35,183 nucleotides of DNA from positions 1 through 35,183 of the forward strand of contig DRQW01000198.1 in NCBI GenBank assembly GCA_011371305.1, read 5' to 3'. This DNA comes from Anaerolineae bacterium. GTDB taxonomy: Bacteria > Chloroflexota > Anaerolineae > J102. Position 1 is the stretch's first letter; each line of letters opens with the position of its first letter. The translations under genes were made by a program, and so were the position numbers. The notes beneath the pieces were generated by a model. That model did no database searches. It saw nothing but the letters and a program-made list of their open reading frames with translations, and had not been told where the DNA came from. Positions 9,062-18,152 of the stretch are shown one piece after another.

Positions 9062-10162
9062 ATGCACGTCGTCATGCTCTCGAAAGCCTGCATCGTAGGC
9101 GCGTATCAGAAAAAACTGGAGGAACTGGCCCGTTTCCCTGACCTCCGACTTACAGTGATCGTGCCCCCAAGCTGGAAAGATGACCGGGGAGAACAACGGC
9201 TGGAGCGCGTCTTTACTCAGGGATATGTCTTGCGGGTGTCGCCCATCGCGTTCAACGGCCATTTTCACTTCCATTTTTATCCTCGATTAGCCGCTGAACT
9301 GGACGAGCTGCAGCCTGATCTCTTGCACATCGATGAAGAACCTTACAATTTGGCTACCTGGCTGGCCATGCGCCAGGCCGTCCGACGCAAGATCCCAGCG
9401 ATCTTTTTTACCTGGCAAAACCTGTATCGCACGTATCCCCCGCCCTTCCGCTGGTGGGAAGGCTACAACTATCAGCATGCTGCGCATGCCATCGCGGGAA
9501 ATCATGACGCGGCCGAGGTGTTGCGAGCCAAAGGCTTCCGTGGCCCCATCGCCATCATCCCCCAATTCGGCGTGGACCCCGACCTGTTCGCGCCGTCCGA
9601 TGCACCGCGCGCTTCCCACCTCCCTTTCACCATCGGTTATGCAGGAGGGCTAGTCCGGGCCAAAGGCGTGGACCTGTTGTTGCGGGCCTGCGCCCAACTT
9701 GCTCTCCCGTGGGAACTTCATCTGGCCGGGACGGGACCGGAAGCGGATTCTCTCAAGACATTGGCCGCGTCCTTAGGGATCGGCGAGCGGGTGCGCTGGT
9801 TGGGCAAGCTCTCCTCCCTGGCCATGCCCGAATTCCTTCGCGGCCTCGACGTGCTGGTACTTCCCTCACGCACCATGCCCAACTGGAAAGAGCAATTCGG
9901 ACGGGTGTTGGTCGAGGCCATGGCCTGTAAAACGCCCGTCATCGGCTCCGACAGCGGCGAAATCCCCCACGTCATCGGCGATGCCGGCCTGATCTTTCCG
10001 GAAAATCATGTGGACGCCCTGGCCGGGCACCTACGCCTCCTCGCGACGGACGCGACGTTACGAAAGACCTTGGGCCAACGCGGGCGTGCCCGCGTCCTAC
10101 AGCGCTTTACCCAGGCCCAAGTTGCACGAGCTACCTATCAGGTCTATCAGGCACTGTTCTGA
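9062..10162 (+). CDS. Glycosyltransferase, GT4-like
   Basis: FTIGYAGGLVRAKGVDLLLRA, LHLAGTGPEADSL, VLPSRTMPNWKEQFGRVLVEAMACKTPVIGSDSGEIPHVIGDAGLIF. Confidence 0.9.
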   Translation: MHVVMLSKACIVGAYQKKLEELARFPDLRLTVIVPPSWKDDRGEQRLERVFTQGYVLRVSPIAFNGHFHFHFYPRLAAELDELQPDLLHIDEEPYNLATWLAMRQAVRRKIPAIFFTWQNLYRTYPPPFRWWEGYNYQHAAHAIAGNHDAAEVLRAKGFRGPIAIIPQFGVDPDLFAPSDAPRASHLPFTIGYAGGLVRAKGVDLLLRACAQLALPWELHLAGTGPEADSLKTLAASLGIGERVRWLGKLSSLAMPEFLRGLDVLVLPSRTMPNWKEQFGRVLVEAMACKTPVIGSDSGEIPHVIGDAGLIFPENHVDALAGHLRLLATDATLRKTLGQRGRARVLQRFTQAQVARATYQVYQALF

Positions 10163-10306
10163 AAATAGAGTTGGTAAACCGAGAAACCAGTAGGCCGGGT
10201 GGGGGAGCGAATCGGCCCGGTTTCCCTGGTTTCCCTGGTTTCCTGGTTTCCAGGTATCCCGGGCTACCGCCCACGATTTTCGTTCGTATCGGCGCGCGGC
10301 CGCGCG
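10160..10306 (+). repeat. Dispersed intergenic repeat, copy 1 (full length, ends in a hairpin)
   Basis: TGAAAATAGAGTTGGTA...CCGGTTTCCCTGGTTTCCCTGGTTTCC...CCGCCCACGATTTTCGTTCGTATCGG then CGCGCGG|CCGCGCG palindrome; closely matches the reverse complement of 35031-35177. Confidence 0.85.
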
Positions 10307-10332
10307 TGGTGCCTGCTCGCCCTCGGCAACCA

Positions 10333-10566
10333 TCACACCACTGGTTCAGGAGGGGTATCGGGCAATGCATCGATGGGCGCGTTTTGCCAACGATCCCCTT
10401 CCTCGATCAACATGACCGGGATATCGTCTCGGATAGGATACTTGCGCGCACAGGTCTGGCAAACCAGCCATGTACCCTTGACCAATTCCAAATGCCCCGC
10501 AGTATCATCCTCCTGCACACATGCGGGACATCGTAAAATCTCCAGGAGTTCGGGAGCAATGCTCAT
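10333..10566 (-). CDS. Trm112-like zinc-binding protein
   Basis: [53 protein letters not shown]: two CxxC pairs and the [11 protein letters not shown] motif. ORF could extend to 10632. Confidence 0.8.
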   Translation of the reverse strand: MSIAPELLEILRCPACVQEDDTAGHLELVKGTWLVCQTCARKYPIRDDIPVMLIEEGDRWQNAPIDALPDTPPEPVV

Positions 10567-10788
10567 CAGGGATACCTCGTTAAAGTGGGGTTCAAATCGA
10601 TGACATCCTGGGCAAGTATAGCCCGAACCCATTAGGAAGGCAAACGCTCATCTACGTTGAAAAGGGGTAGCTTCTAAGTCTCTTGGGCGTTTTCCCAGGA
10701 AATATCCACGCTTCCCAAAATCCCTCATCTGATCTACAATCGTGGCAAATGCTTTCGCGTTCCCAACGAATGAAGGAGATTCCCGTCC

Positions 10789-11937
10789 ATGGCTGAAGCC
10801 TACATCATTTCCGCGGTACGTACTCCGATTGGACGCCGGCGGGGGATGTTCAGCGACATCCTGCCCCTGACCCTGGCTACAGTGGCAGTGAAAGAAGCGG
10901 TTGCACGGGCCGGGATTGAACCGAATCTGGTGGATGATGTCATCATGGGATGTGTGACGCCCCTGGGCGAACAGGGGGCGAACATCGCCCGCTTGACCGT
11001 CCTCAACGCCCGCTTCCCTGTGACTGTGCCCGGTGTGACCATTAACCGCATGTGCGGGTCGAGTCAGCAGGCTTTGCACTTCGCGGCCCAGGCAATCCTG
11101 GCAGGGGATATGGATATCGTCGTGGCTGCCGGGGTAGAACACATGACACGCGTGCCCATGATGTCCGACTATCCCCAGACCTGGCCCGAGGACTTCCCCT
11201 ACCAGCTGGTGCATCAAGGCATCTCGGCCGAGCTCATCGCGGAGAAATGGGGCCTTACACGTATGCTGCTGGATCAGTTTGGTTTTGAGAGCCATAGGAA
11301 AGCAGCGCGGGCCACCCGTGAAGGGTGGTTCAATAGCGAGATCATCCCCATGGAAATCCCTTATGATAGTGGCACGCGTACTGTGACCATCGACGAAGGC
11401 ATCCGCTTCGACACAAGTTTAGATAAAATGTTGGCCCTGAAACCTGCGTTCAAGGAGGATGGGGTGATCACCGCGGGCAACAGCAGCCAGATCAGCGACG
11501 GGGCGGCCGCGCTGGTGGTGGCCTCGGAAGATGCAGTGAAGCGGTTGGGGCTGAAGCCGATGGCTCGATTGGTGACTCGCGTTGTGATCGGGGATGACCC
11601 CGTGCTCATGCTGGCAGGTGTGATCCCGGCCACGCGACAAGTTCTGGCCCGCGCGGGCCTGCGTGTGGAGGATATCGATGTGTTTGAGGTGAATGAAGCT
11701 TTCGCATCGGTGGTATTGGCGTGGATGGCTGAGATTCAACCTCCCGATCCAGACAGGGTGAACCCGCGCGGGGGTGCTATCGCGCTGGGGCATCCCTTGG
11801 GCGCTAGCGGTGCACGCATCATGACTACCCTGGTCCACGAATTGGCCCAAATCGGTGGACGTTATGGCCTACAGGTCATGTGCATCGGGCACGGCATGGC
11901 CACCGCAACCATCGTGGAAAATCTGATGGATAGATAA
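10789..11937 (+). CDS. Acetyl-CoA acetyltransferase (thiolase)
   Basis: [70 protein letters not shown] upstream. Confidence 0.92.
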   Translation: MAEAYIISAVRTPIGRRRGMFSDILPLTLATVAVKEAVARAGIEPNLVDDVIMGCVTPLGEQGANIARLTVLNARFPVTVPGVTINRMCGSSQQALHFAAQAILAGDMDIVVAAGVEHMTRVPMMSDYPQTWPEDFPYQLVHQGISAELIAEKWGLTRMLLDQFGFESHRKAARATREGWFNSEIIPMEIPYDSGTRTVTIDEGIRFDTSLDKMLALKPAFKEDGVITAGNSSQISDGAAALVVASEDAVKRLGLKPMARLVTRVVIGDDPVLMLAGVIPATRQVLARAGLRVEDIDVFEVNEAFASVVLAWMAEIQPPDPDRVNPRGGAIALGHPLGASGARIMTTLVHELAQIGGRYGLQVMCIGHGMATATIVENLMDR

Positions 11938-11940
11938 GTC

Positions 11941-13518
11941 TCAACTCCCTATCAAAGCTTCAATGGTTTCCAGGGTATCCTCCAGGGCCAGGATACGCTC
12001 GTGCAGGGAAAAGATGTCGTTTTTTAGATCATAAGGAACATACTCGCCCGCGTCTTCCAACGCATTCCGCTCCGCTTCCTTTTGGGCGACTTGCTCGCGC
12101 AACCGTTCCAGCTCCCGACATGCCTCGGATGCACGCCACTGCAACACGTCGGCCATCTCATCCAGTTCCCTCTCCAGTTTATCACGATTTCGTTCGTATC
12201 GACGCAGACGCCATGCCTCTGGGCCAGTGGCATCCGCGGCCAGACCATCGAGCTGAAGAAGAATCCGTTGGAGCCGGCTATCCAGCAGATGGTAGCGGTC
12301 GAGGAGAGTCGTGGTGTCGGCATTACGATAACGATAAAGGAGATGACGGGGAGGTTCAGGCGCTTCGGGGCATGGATGCCTGGTCGGGGCTTTTTCGATT
12401 GCGGACGGATCAAAGATGACGCCATCCTTGGACCGGAGATAAAGGACCGGGGTAGCGAATCCACGATCATCGGGGAAAGCCAGGAGACAGGCATTGCGGG
12501 CCAGGGTAACCGCAAAATCCACATGCCCAGCCCACTTCCCTGTGCAAAGCCGTCGGTAGAAGGTTTCGGCAAACTGAATGGCCACATCGTCACGGATGGG
12601 GTACTGCATGGCCACCACCGCTGGAATGCCCGCCCGCAACAAAGCCGGGACCACGCCCCAAAAGCCCTCGCCCTCAGGCCGTTCACTCACCTCTCCCACC
12701 TCGCACCCATTGAGCACCACCAGCCGCAGGCTCTTGTGATTGCCCAGCAGGCTTTGCAATTCGATTTCCGAAATCCAATCCTCATCCTCCCCCGATTGAA
12801 GAGGCCCCCCGGCCGCATTCAACCGCAAACGCCCGTGCATCGTTCCATCCGCATCTTCCTCAAAGACGCCATGCCCGATGAAATGCAAAATGGCATAACG
12901 ATCCTCCGCAAGCGCGTCATCCAGGGCCTGCCGCGTGACGCGCCCCTTGAGTACCCGGTAGGGTATCTGAGCTGCATCCAGGGCCTGGGTGATCACGCGC
13001 TCCTCCCGGGCGGTGTCCAGGTTCCCCACCTCGGGGATGACGATGAGCGTGGGGGGCAAACCATCTAACTGCAAGCTCTCGATGTTGCCATATTCCAGGT
13101 TGAGCAACTGGCGCGTCAACAGGGTGTCGATTTGCGTGGCCAGGAAAACGTCCTGATGGTGCATGAATTCCCAGGGCAGGGTGGCCAGTTCCATGGCCTC
13201 ATCGTCGATGTTCAGACGTAGCCGCAGGCTCGCGCCTTCTTCCCCCTTCACCCGTTGGGAGAACAGCGCGAAGAACAGATCTTGCACCTGGCCTTGGAAC
13301 AACGCCCGAAAGAGTGTATTTCCTATTTCCCGAAAGAGTGCTCGCGAAGTGGTAAAAGGCTCTTCCCGGACCTGCGTCAATTTCTCTTGAAATGCCGAGG
13401 CGAAGAGCGCGTGGGAATCCAGATGGGCTTCGGCCAGGCCGCTCTCGGGCGCCTGGGCTGTGACGCGAAATCCATCGGAGGCTTTCGTAATGCGGATGTC
13501 GAGGTCGATAACCATCAT
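11941..13518 (-). CDS. CHAT-domain protein (caspase-like) with C-terminal coiled coil
   Basis: YAILHFIGHGVF (His motif) and LRLVVLNGCEVGE (Cys motif), followed by GIPAVVAMQYPIRDDVAIQFAETFYRRL; Glu/Arg-rich C-terminus. Start uncertain (13515/13518; ORF to 13569). Confidence 0.85.
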   Translation of the reverse strand: MMVIDLDIRITKASDGFRVTAQAPESGLAEAHLDSHALFASAFQEKLTQVREEPFTTSRALFREIGNTLFRALFQGQVQDLFFALFSQRVKGEEGASLRLRLNIDDEAMELATLPWEFMHHQDVFLATQIDTLLTRQLLNLEYGNIESLQLDGLPPTLIVIPEVGNLDTAREERVITQALDAAQIPYRVLKGRVTRQALDDALAEDRYAILHFIGHGVFEEDADGTMHGRLRLNAAGGPLQSGEDEDWISEIELQSLLGNHKSLRLVVLNGCEVGEVSERPEGEGFWGVVPALLRAGIPAVVAMQYPIRDDVAIQFAETFYRRLCTGKWAGHVDFAVTLARNACLLAFPDDRGFATPVLYLRSKDGVIFDPSAIEKAPTRHPCPEAPEPPRHLLYRYRNADTTTLLDRYHLLDSRLQRILLQLDGLAADATGPEAWRLRRYERNRDKLERELDEMADVLQWRASEACRELERLREQVAQKEAERNALEDAGEYVPYDLKNDIFSLHERILALEDTLETIEALIGS

Positions 13519-13600
13519 ATCGCGTGGACAAAAAGACAGAGGAAGATGCGTTCGGTGGTTGATGAACAAGAGGAAATTTGCTCTTCAGAATGGGTGAAGC

Positions 13601-13606
13601 TAGAAT
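13601..13606 (+). promoter_or_regulatory. -10-like box TAGAAT 7 nt from ATG 13614
   Basis: TAGAAT ggccggg ATG. Confidence 0.4.
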
Positions 13607-13613
13607 GGCCGGG

Positions 13614-14420
13614 ATGAAAGTCTACCGCGATCATCTTAGCGTTACCACATGGATCGTCCTGGCTTCGCTGACGATGGGCCTGTTGCTCCAATGGCCCGAA
13701 CGGGTTTACACCCTCTGGGCCTTTGGTTCCCCCATCGATTTGCGGATATCGGGGGCGTTTGTGGCCGGGCTCGTGGCGTTGGCTGCGACTTGGGCGGGCA
13801 CGGAAGCGGTTTTACGCACCCATCCGCGTGCGGCGCGGCTCAGACACACCTATCGCTTCTGGGGCTTGCCTTCGGCCATGACCCTGACCGGCGCGACCTT
13901 GCTCCCTACCATCCAGAATCCTAGCCTGTGGTTGCTGATCCTCGCCGCGGTGGGGACAGGGCTGGCGGTGAGCATCGCGGGGGAATATCATACCGTGGAT
14001 CGAGAAGAGGCCGCATACACCAAGGCCCGCTGGTTACTGAACATCCTGGCCTACCTGTTGGCTGGGATTACATTTGTGCTTATCTATCTTGCCCGCAGTC
14101 GGTCATTGGTTTCGGCCACACTTATCGCCCTGGTGGCGGGCATGTTAGCGATGGACCTATTGCGAGATAGTAGCAGAGGCACAGGTGAGGTTATGCTCTC
14201 CAGCGGACTGATCGCGTTCCTTTTGGCGCAAATCACGGTCCTCCTCAACTACTGGCCGTTCCCCACCCTGCGGGTGGCACTTCTGTTACTGATGGCCTTT
14301 TATCTGATGGTGGGGCTTGTTCAGACGCATTTGCGCGGCCATCTGACTTTCAGGCGGGCACTGGAATATTTAACGATCTCGGGGGTGGTGGTAGCGATCA
14401 TCGTGCTCTTTCCAAAATGA
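13614..14420 (+). CDS. Polytopic membrane protein, hypothetical
   Basis: Several hydrophobic segments; start taken at MKVYRDH because TAGAAT lies 7 nt upstream. ORF extends to 13578 if an earlier ATG is used. Confidence 0.7.
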   Translation: MKVYRDHLSVTTWIVLASLTMGLLLQWPERVYTLWAFGSPIDLRISGAFVAGLVALAATWAGTEAVLRTHPRAARLRHTYRFWGLPSAMTLTGATLLPTIQNPSLWLLILAAVGTGLAVSIAGEYHTVDREEAAYTKARWLLNILAYLLAGITFVLIYLARSRSLVSATLIALVAGMLAMDLLRDSSRGTGEVMLSSGLIAFLLAQITVLLNYWPFPTLRVALLLLMAFYLMVGLVQTHLRGHLTFRRALEYLTISGVVVAIIVLFPK

Positions 14421-14462
14421 GAAAAAAATCGACAAATTTTCAAAATTTCCTGATTTTACCCG

Positions 14463-14698
14463 TAACCTTTCAGCCACATCTTCGTCTTGAGGTTATAGCC
14501 AGGATAAATGAAGGCAAGGACGGGAAGGGGGAACCTGTTCTTGCTGGATATCCTGGCAACCGCCGCAAGCGCGACTTGCGGCCGACATGAGCACCACACG
14601 AGATTTGTCGGGGGACGGATCTCAAGCAATGCGCTTGTGTGCTCAGTCGCTTCTCTGGCAGGGACGTCGTTAAATCGGCGTCCCTGCTTTTTTGTTTT
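14463..14698 (+). ncRNA. Structured RNA candidate with intrinsic terminator, family not recognised
   Basis: Stems read by eye: 14498-14506/14549-14557 (GCCAGGATA/TATCCTGGC), 14514-14524/14534-14544 (11 bp with two G-U), 14562-14569/14575-14582 (GCCGCAAG/CTTGCGGC), 14583-14594/14639-14649 closing an inner multibranch (GAGAT/ATCTC and AAGC/GCTT), then the terminator at 14658-14698. 5' boundary uncertain. Confidence 0.6.
14658..14698 (+). terminator. Rho-independent terminator
   Basis: GCAGGGACGTCG-TTAAAT-CGGCGTCCCTGC followed by TTTTTTGTTTTT. Confidence 0.85.
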
Positions 14699-14714
14699 TC
14701 AAGACGTCGAGGGG

Positions 14715-15650
14715 TTACTTGCCGACCGCGGCCCGAAGGAAAAAGAACAAATTGGCCGGGCGTTCGGCCAGTCGCCGCATGAAATAGGGGTACCACGATT
14801 CGCCATAGGGGACATACACGCGCATGCGATGGCCTGCGGCTACCAAACGGCGCAATTCATCCCGACGGATGCCGTACAAAAACTGGATCTCCCAAGTATT
14901 GGGATCCACTTCTTGTTCCGCGGCATAGGCGATGACCTGATTGTAAACCACATCATCGTGAGAGCCCAACGCCAGCCGCGCCCCTTTCGCGCGGGCCTCG
15001 GGCGTAAGCATGGTTTTGGACAGGGCAATCAGCTCTTGCTGAATCTTTTCCCGTTTTTGCCATGCGATCTCGGGCGGTTCATCATAGGCACCTTTCACCA
15101 GCCGCAAGTCCGCAATACCTTCATCGATCAATGTTTCCAGGTCCGCGCGGGTGCGATGCAAATACGCCTGCAGCACGGTGCCCACATTATCGAACTCCTG
15201 GCGCAATTCCCGATAGATACGCAAGGTCGTATCCACCAGGGCAGATTCTTCCATATCGATACGCACAAACCGTTGCTTCTCCCGAGCAAGCGCCACAATC
15301 TCTCGCACATTCTCATAACAAAAGGTTTCGTCGATATGCACGCCCATGGCAGATAACTTCAACGAAACACCGCTCTTCAACCCCAAGTCCCCAATGGCTT
15401 GTAATACCGTTTTGTATTCCTCCACACTGGCCCGAGCCAATTCACGATCGGTCACATGCTCCCCCAGATAATCCAAGGTCACCAGTACCCCAGCATCATT
15501 CATCTTTTGGATGACCTTCAATGCGTCCTCCCGTTTTTCCCCTGCCACAAAGCGTCGTGCCATCCGCCGAGCGGGAGGGAAATCCACCGTCATCCGTTGC
15601 ATGGTGCCGCTGTGCGAGAGGGCAATAAGTAGATGCCGTAACATCTTCAT
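14715..15650 (-). CDS. Proline dehydrogenase family protein
   Basis: LVTLDYLGEHVTD, VSLKLSAMGVHID, FVRIDMEESALVDTTL, LQAYLHRTRADLE, LRLVKGAYDEPPEIAW, ALGSHDD, EIQFLYGIR, RVYVPYGESWYPYFMRRLAERPAN. Start 15644 or 15650. Confidence 0.9.
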   Translation of the reverse strand: MKMLRHLLIALSHSGTMQRMTVDFPPARRMARRFVAGEKREDALKVIQKMNDAGVLVTLDYLGEHVTDRELARASVEEYKTVLQAIGDLGLKSGVSLKLSAMGVHIDETFCYENVREIVALAREKQRFVRIDMEESALVDTTLRIYRELRQEFDNVGTVLQAYLHRTRADLETLIDEGIADLRLVKGAYDEPPEIAWQKREKIQQELIALSKTMLTPEARAKGARLALGSHDDVVYNQVIAYAAEQEVDPNTWEIQFLYGIRRDELRRLVAAGHRMRVYVPYGESWYPYFMRRLAERPANLFFFLRAAVGK

Positions 15651-15741
15651 TTCTCCAAGGTTTGTGAGCAATGGGAACTACCAACAAGGTCGGATGAACT
15701 GGCGTTTCCAGCATGCACGCAATCACAAGACAGGATACGCC

Positions 15742-15763
15742 ATTGTACCCTGTATCCAGGGTA
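15742..15763 (-). promoter_or_regulatory. -10-like box plus palindromic operator upstream of proline dehydrogenase
   Basis: Minus-strand TACAAT (15742-15747) overlapped by the perfect inverted repeat TACCCTG-TATC-CAGGGTA (15746-15763). No good -35 seen. Confidence 0.4.
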
Positions 15764-15998
15764 ATCTATCTGCCAAATCAAGTATATCAGATGGGTTGAA
15801 GGAACACCAAGGGAATCTGCAAAGGCCAGGTTTCGTAGGAAGCCACCACAAGCACGAGCAACCGCACAAAGGCACTCACGAGGCAACGTCCCATGGTTTA
15901 CACAGCTCGTAGCATGGTCATTGCCCGGATGAAACACAAAATTTAATACAAATTTCCAAAGTTAGGCGCTGGTAAGGGAAAAACAAGGGGAATTTCCC

Positions 15999-16027
15999 TT
16001 GCGCAATCGCAGTGCGTGAAGTATAAT
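15999..16027 (+). promoter_or_regulatory. Sigma70-type promoter of mraZ/dcw operon
   Basis: TTGCGC - 17 nt - TATAAT (16022-16027). Confidence 0.75.
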
Positions 16028-16075
16028 GTGGAAACAAGTAGCAGAAAGTGGCAATTTTATCTCAGGAAGTGGCAA
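16026..16075 (+). promoter_or_regulatory. MraZ-box array (candidate autoregulatory operator)
   Basis: ATGTGGAAA (16026), AAGTAGCAG (16036), AAGTGGCAA (16046), AAGTGGCAA (16067): 10/10/21-nt phasing immediately upstream of mraZ. Confidence 0.65.
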
Positions 16076-16084
16076 AAATCATTC

Positions 16085-16552
16085 ATGGCATCCCAACCGT
16101 CCCCCACATCGAGCACGCCGGTGCGTAGTTTTTTCGGCCAATACCAGCGCGGCGTTGACAAGAAGGGGCGAGTGATCCTCCCAGCCCGATTTCGGGAACT
16201 CCTGGGTGATGAGCGGATTTTCATTACCAAAGGGTTTGAGAAATGCCTGATTTTGATGCCCACGGAGGAGTATGAGCGACGACGGCGGAAGATGGAATCC
16301 TACAGCCCCACCCAGGCGAAAGCACGACGGTTGAAGAGGCGATTCTTCTCGAACACCGAAGAGGTCAAGCCTGATGGGATGGGCCGTATCAATATCCCCC
16401 AGTTCCTCCGGGACTATGCTGACCTCACCGGTGATGTCGTTTTTATCGGCGTGGATTCCTATATTGAGATTTGGGATGCCGAGCAATGGAAACAACACGA
16501 ACTTGAACTGGATGAAGAAGCGAATCTGGAAGAATGGGAAGGCCTGGAATAG
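16085..16552 (+). CDS. mraZ: Transcriptional regulator MraZ
   Basis: FFGQYQRGVDKKGRVILPARFRELLGDERIFITKGFEKCLILMP and second repeat VKPDGMGRINIPQFLRDYADL; directly precedes rsmH. Start at MASQPSP. Confidence 0.95.
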   Translation: MASQPSPTSSTPVRSFFGQYQRGVDKKGRVILPARFRELLGDERIFITKGFEKCLILMPTEEYERRRRKMESYSPTQAKARRLKRRFFSNTEEVKPDGMGRINIPQFLRDYADLTGDVVFIGVDSYIEIWDAEQWKQHELELDEEANLEEWEGLE

Positions 16553-16654
16553 GATGATTATAGCAGACTTTTGACCAAAAAATCCAGCAAAATTCACATT
16601 CTTCAAAAAAGATCATTCGTCAATATACACCGATCGATGATGAAAGTTTTTTAG

Positions 16655-17629
<975 letters not shown>

Positions 17630-17756
17630 CGCTTCTCGTACCTGACCTTCAGGCGGGATCAAGGGAGTACGGCGGATGGGCCCTGTGCCGGAGCGCAGTA
17701 TGTCGATTTTCTTGAACGGAAACCATTTCTGAGATGTCATCCACCAAGAGAGGAGC

Positions 17757-18149
17757 ATGATGGTCTTTCAGCAGAATGCCATCGCATCAGAGTCGCGTAC
17801 AGCCGCCGCACCCCAGGCTCGCATCCAGTTTCATCGCGCAGTATTGGTGGTGTTGCTCATGATGGGCATCACGATCTTGTTAAGCCTTTATGTCTATCAG
17901 GCATCCGTGAACTACACGGTCGAGTTGCGCATCGAACAGAAGAAAGTCGAATACGCGCGGGAACAGCGGCTGCTCGCGGCTAAATTGCAATTGCTTGGAG
18001 AATCGCAAAATATCACCACCATGGTGGCTCGCGCCCGCGCTGCAGGTTATGGGCCACCGGAGATGACGCAAATACGATACGTTCGGGAAGATGCCAATGA
18101 TCCTCTGACGTTCAACCACCCCACCGCAGTCCTTTCTGCCAACCGGTAA
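17757..18149 (+). CDS. ftsL: FtsL-like bitopic septum protein
   Basis: Position between rsmH and ftsI; single TM (VLVVLLMMGITILLSLYVYQ) followed by a heptad-like helix and a short C-terminal tail. Confidence 0.6.
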   Translation: MMVFQQNAIASESRTAAAPQARIQFHRAVLVVLLMMGITILLSLYVYQASVNYTVELRIEQKKVEYAREQRLLAAKLQLLGESQNITTMVARARAAGYGPPEMTQIRYVREDANDPLTFNHPTAVLSANR

Positions 18150-18152
18150 CGT

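Noticed and set aside
10648-11295. 215-aa minus-strand ORF within thiolase
   Set aside because: Antisense shadow of a convincing thiolase gene.
12183-12210. ATTTCGTTCGTATCGACG resembling the dispersed-repeat core
   Set aside because: Lies inside the CHAT coding sequence, has mismatches and an indel relative to the core, and no following hairpin was seen; probably chance.
16016-16084. Upstream extension of the mraZ ORF
   Set aside because: Overlaps the promoter -10 box and MraZ-box array; start at 16085 is more plausible.
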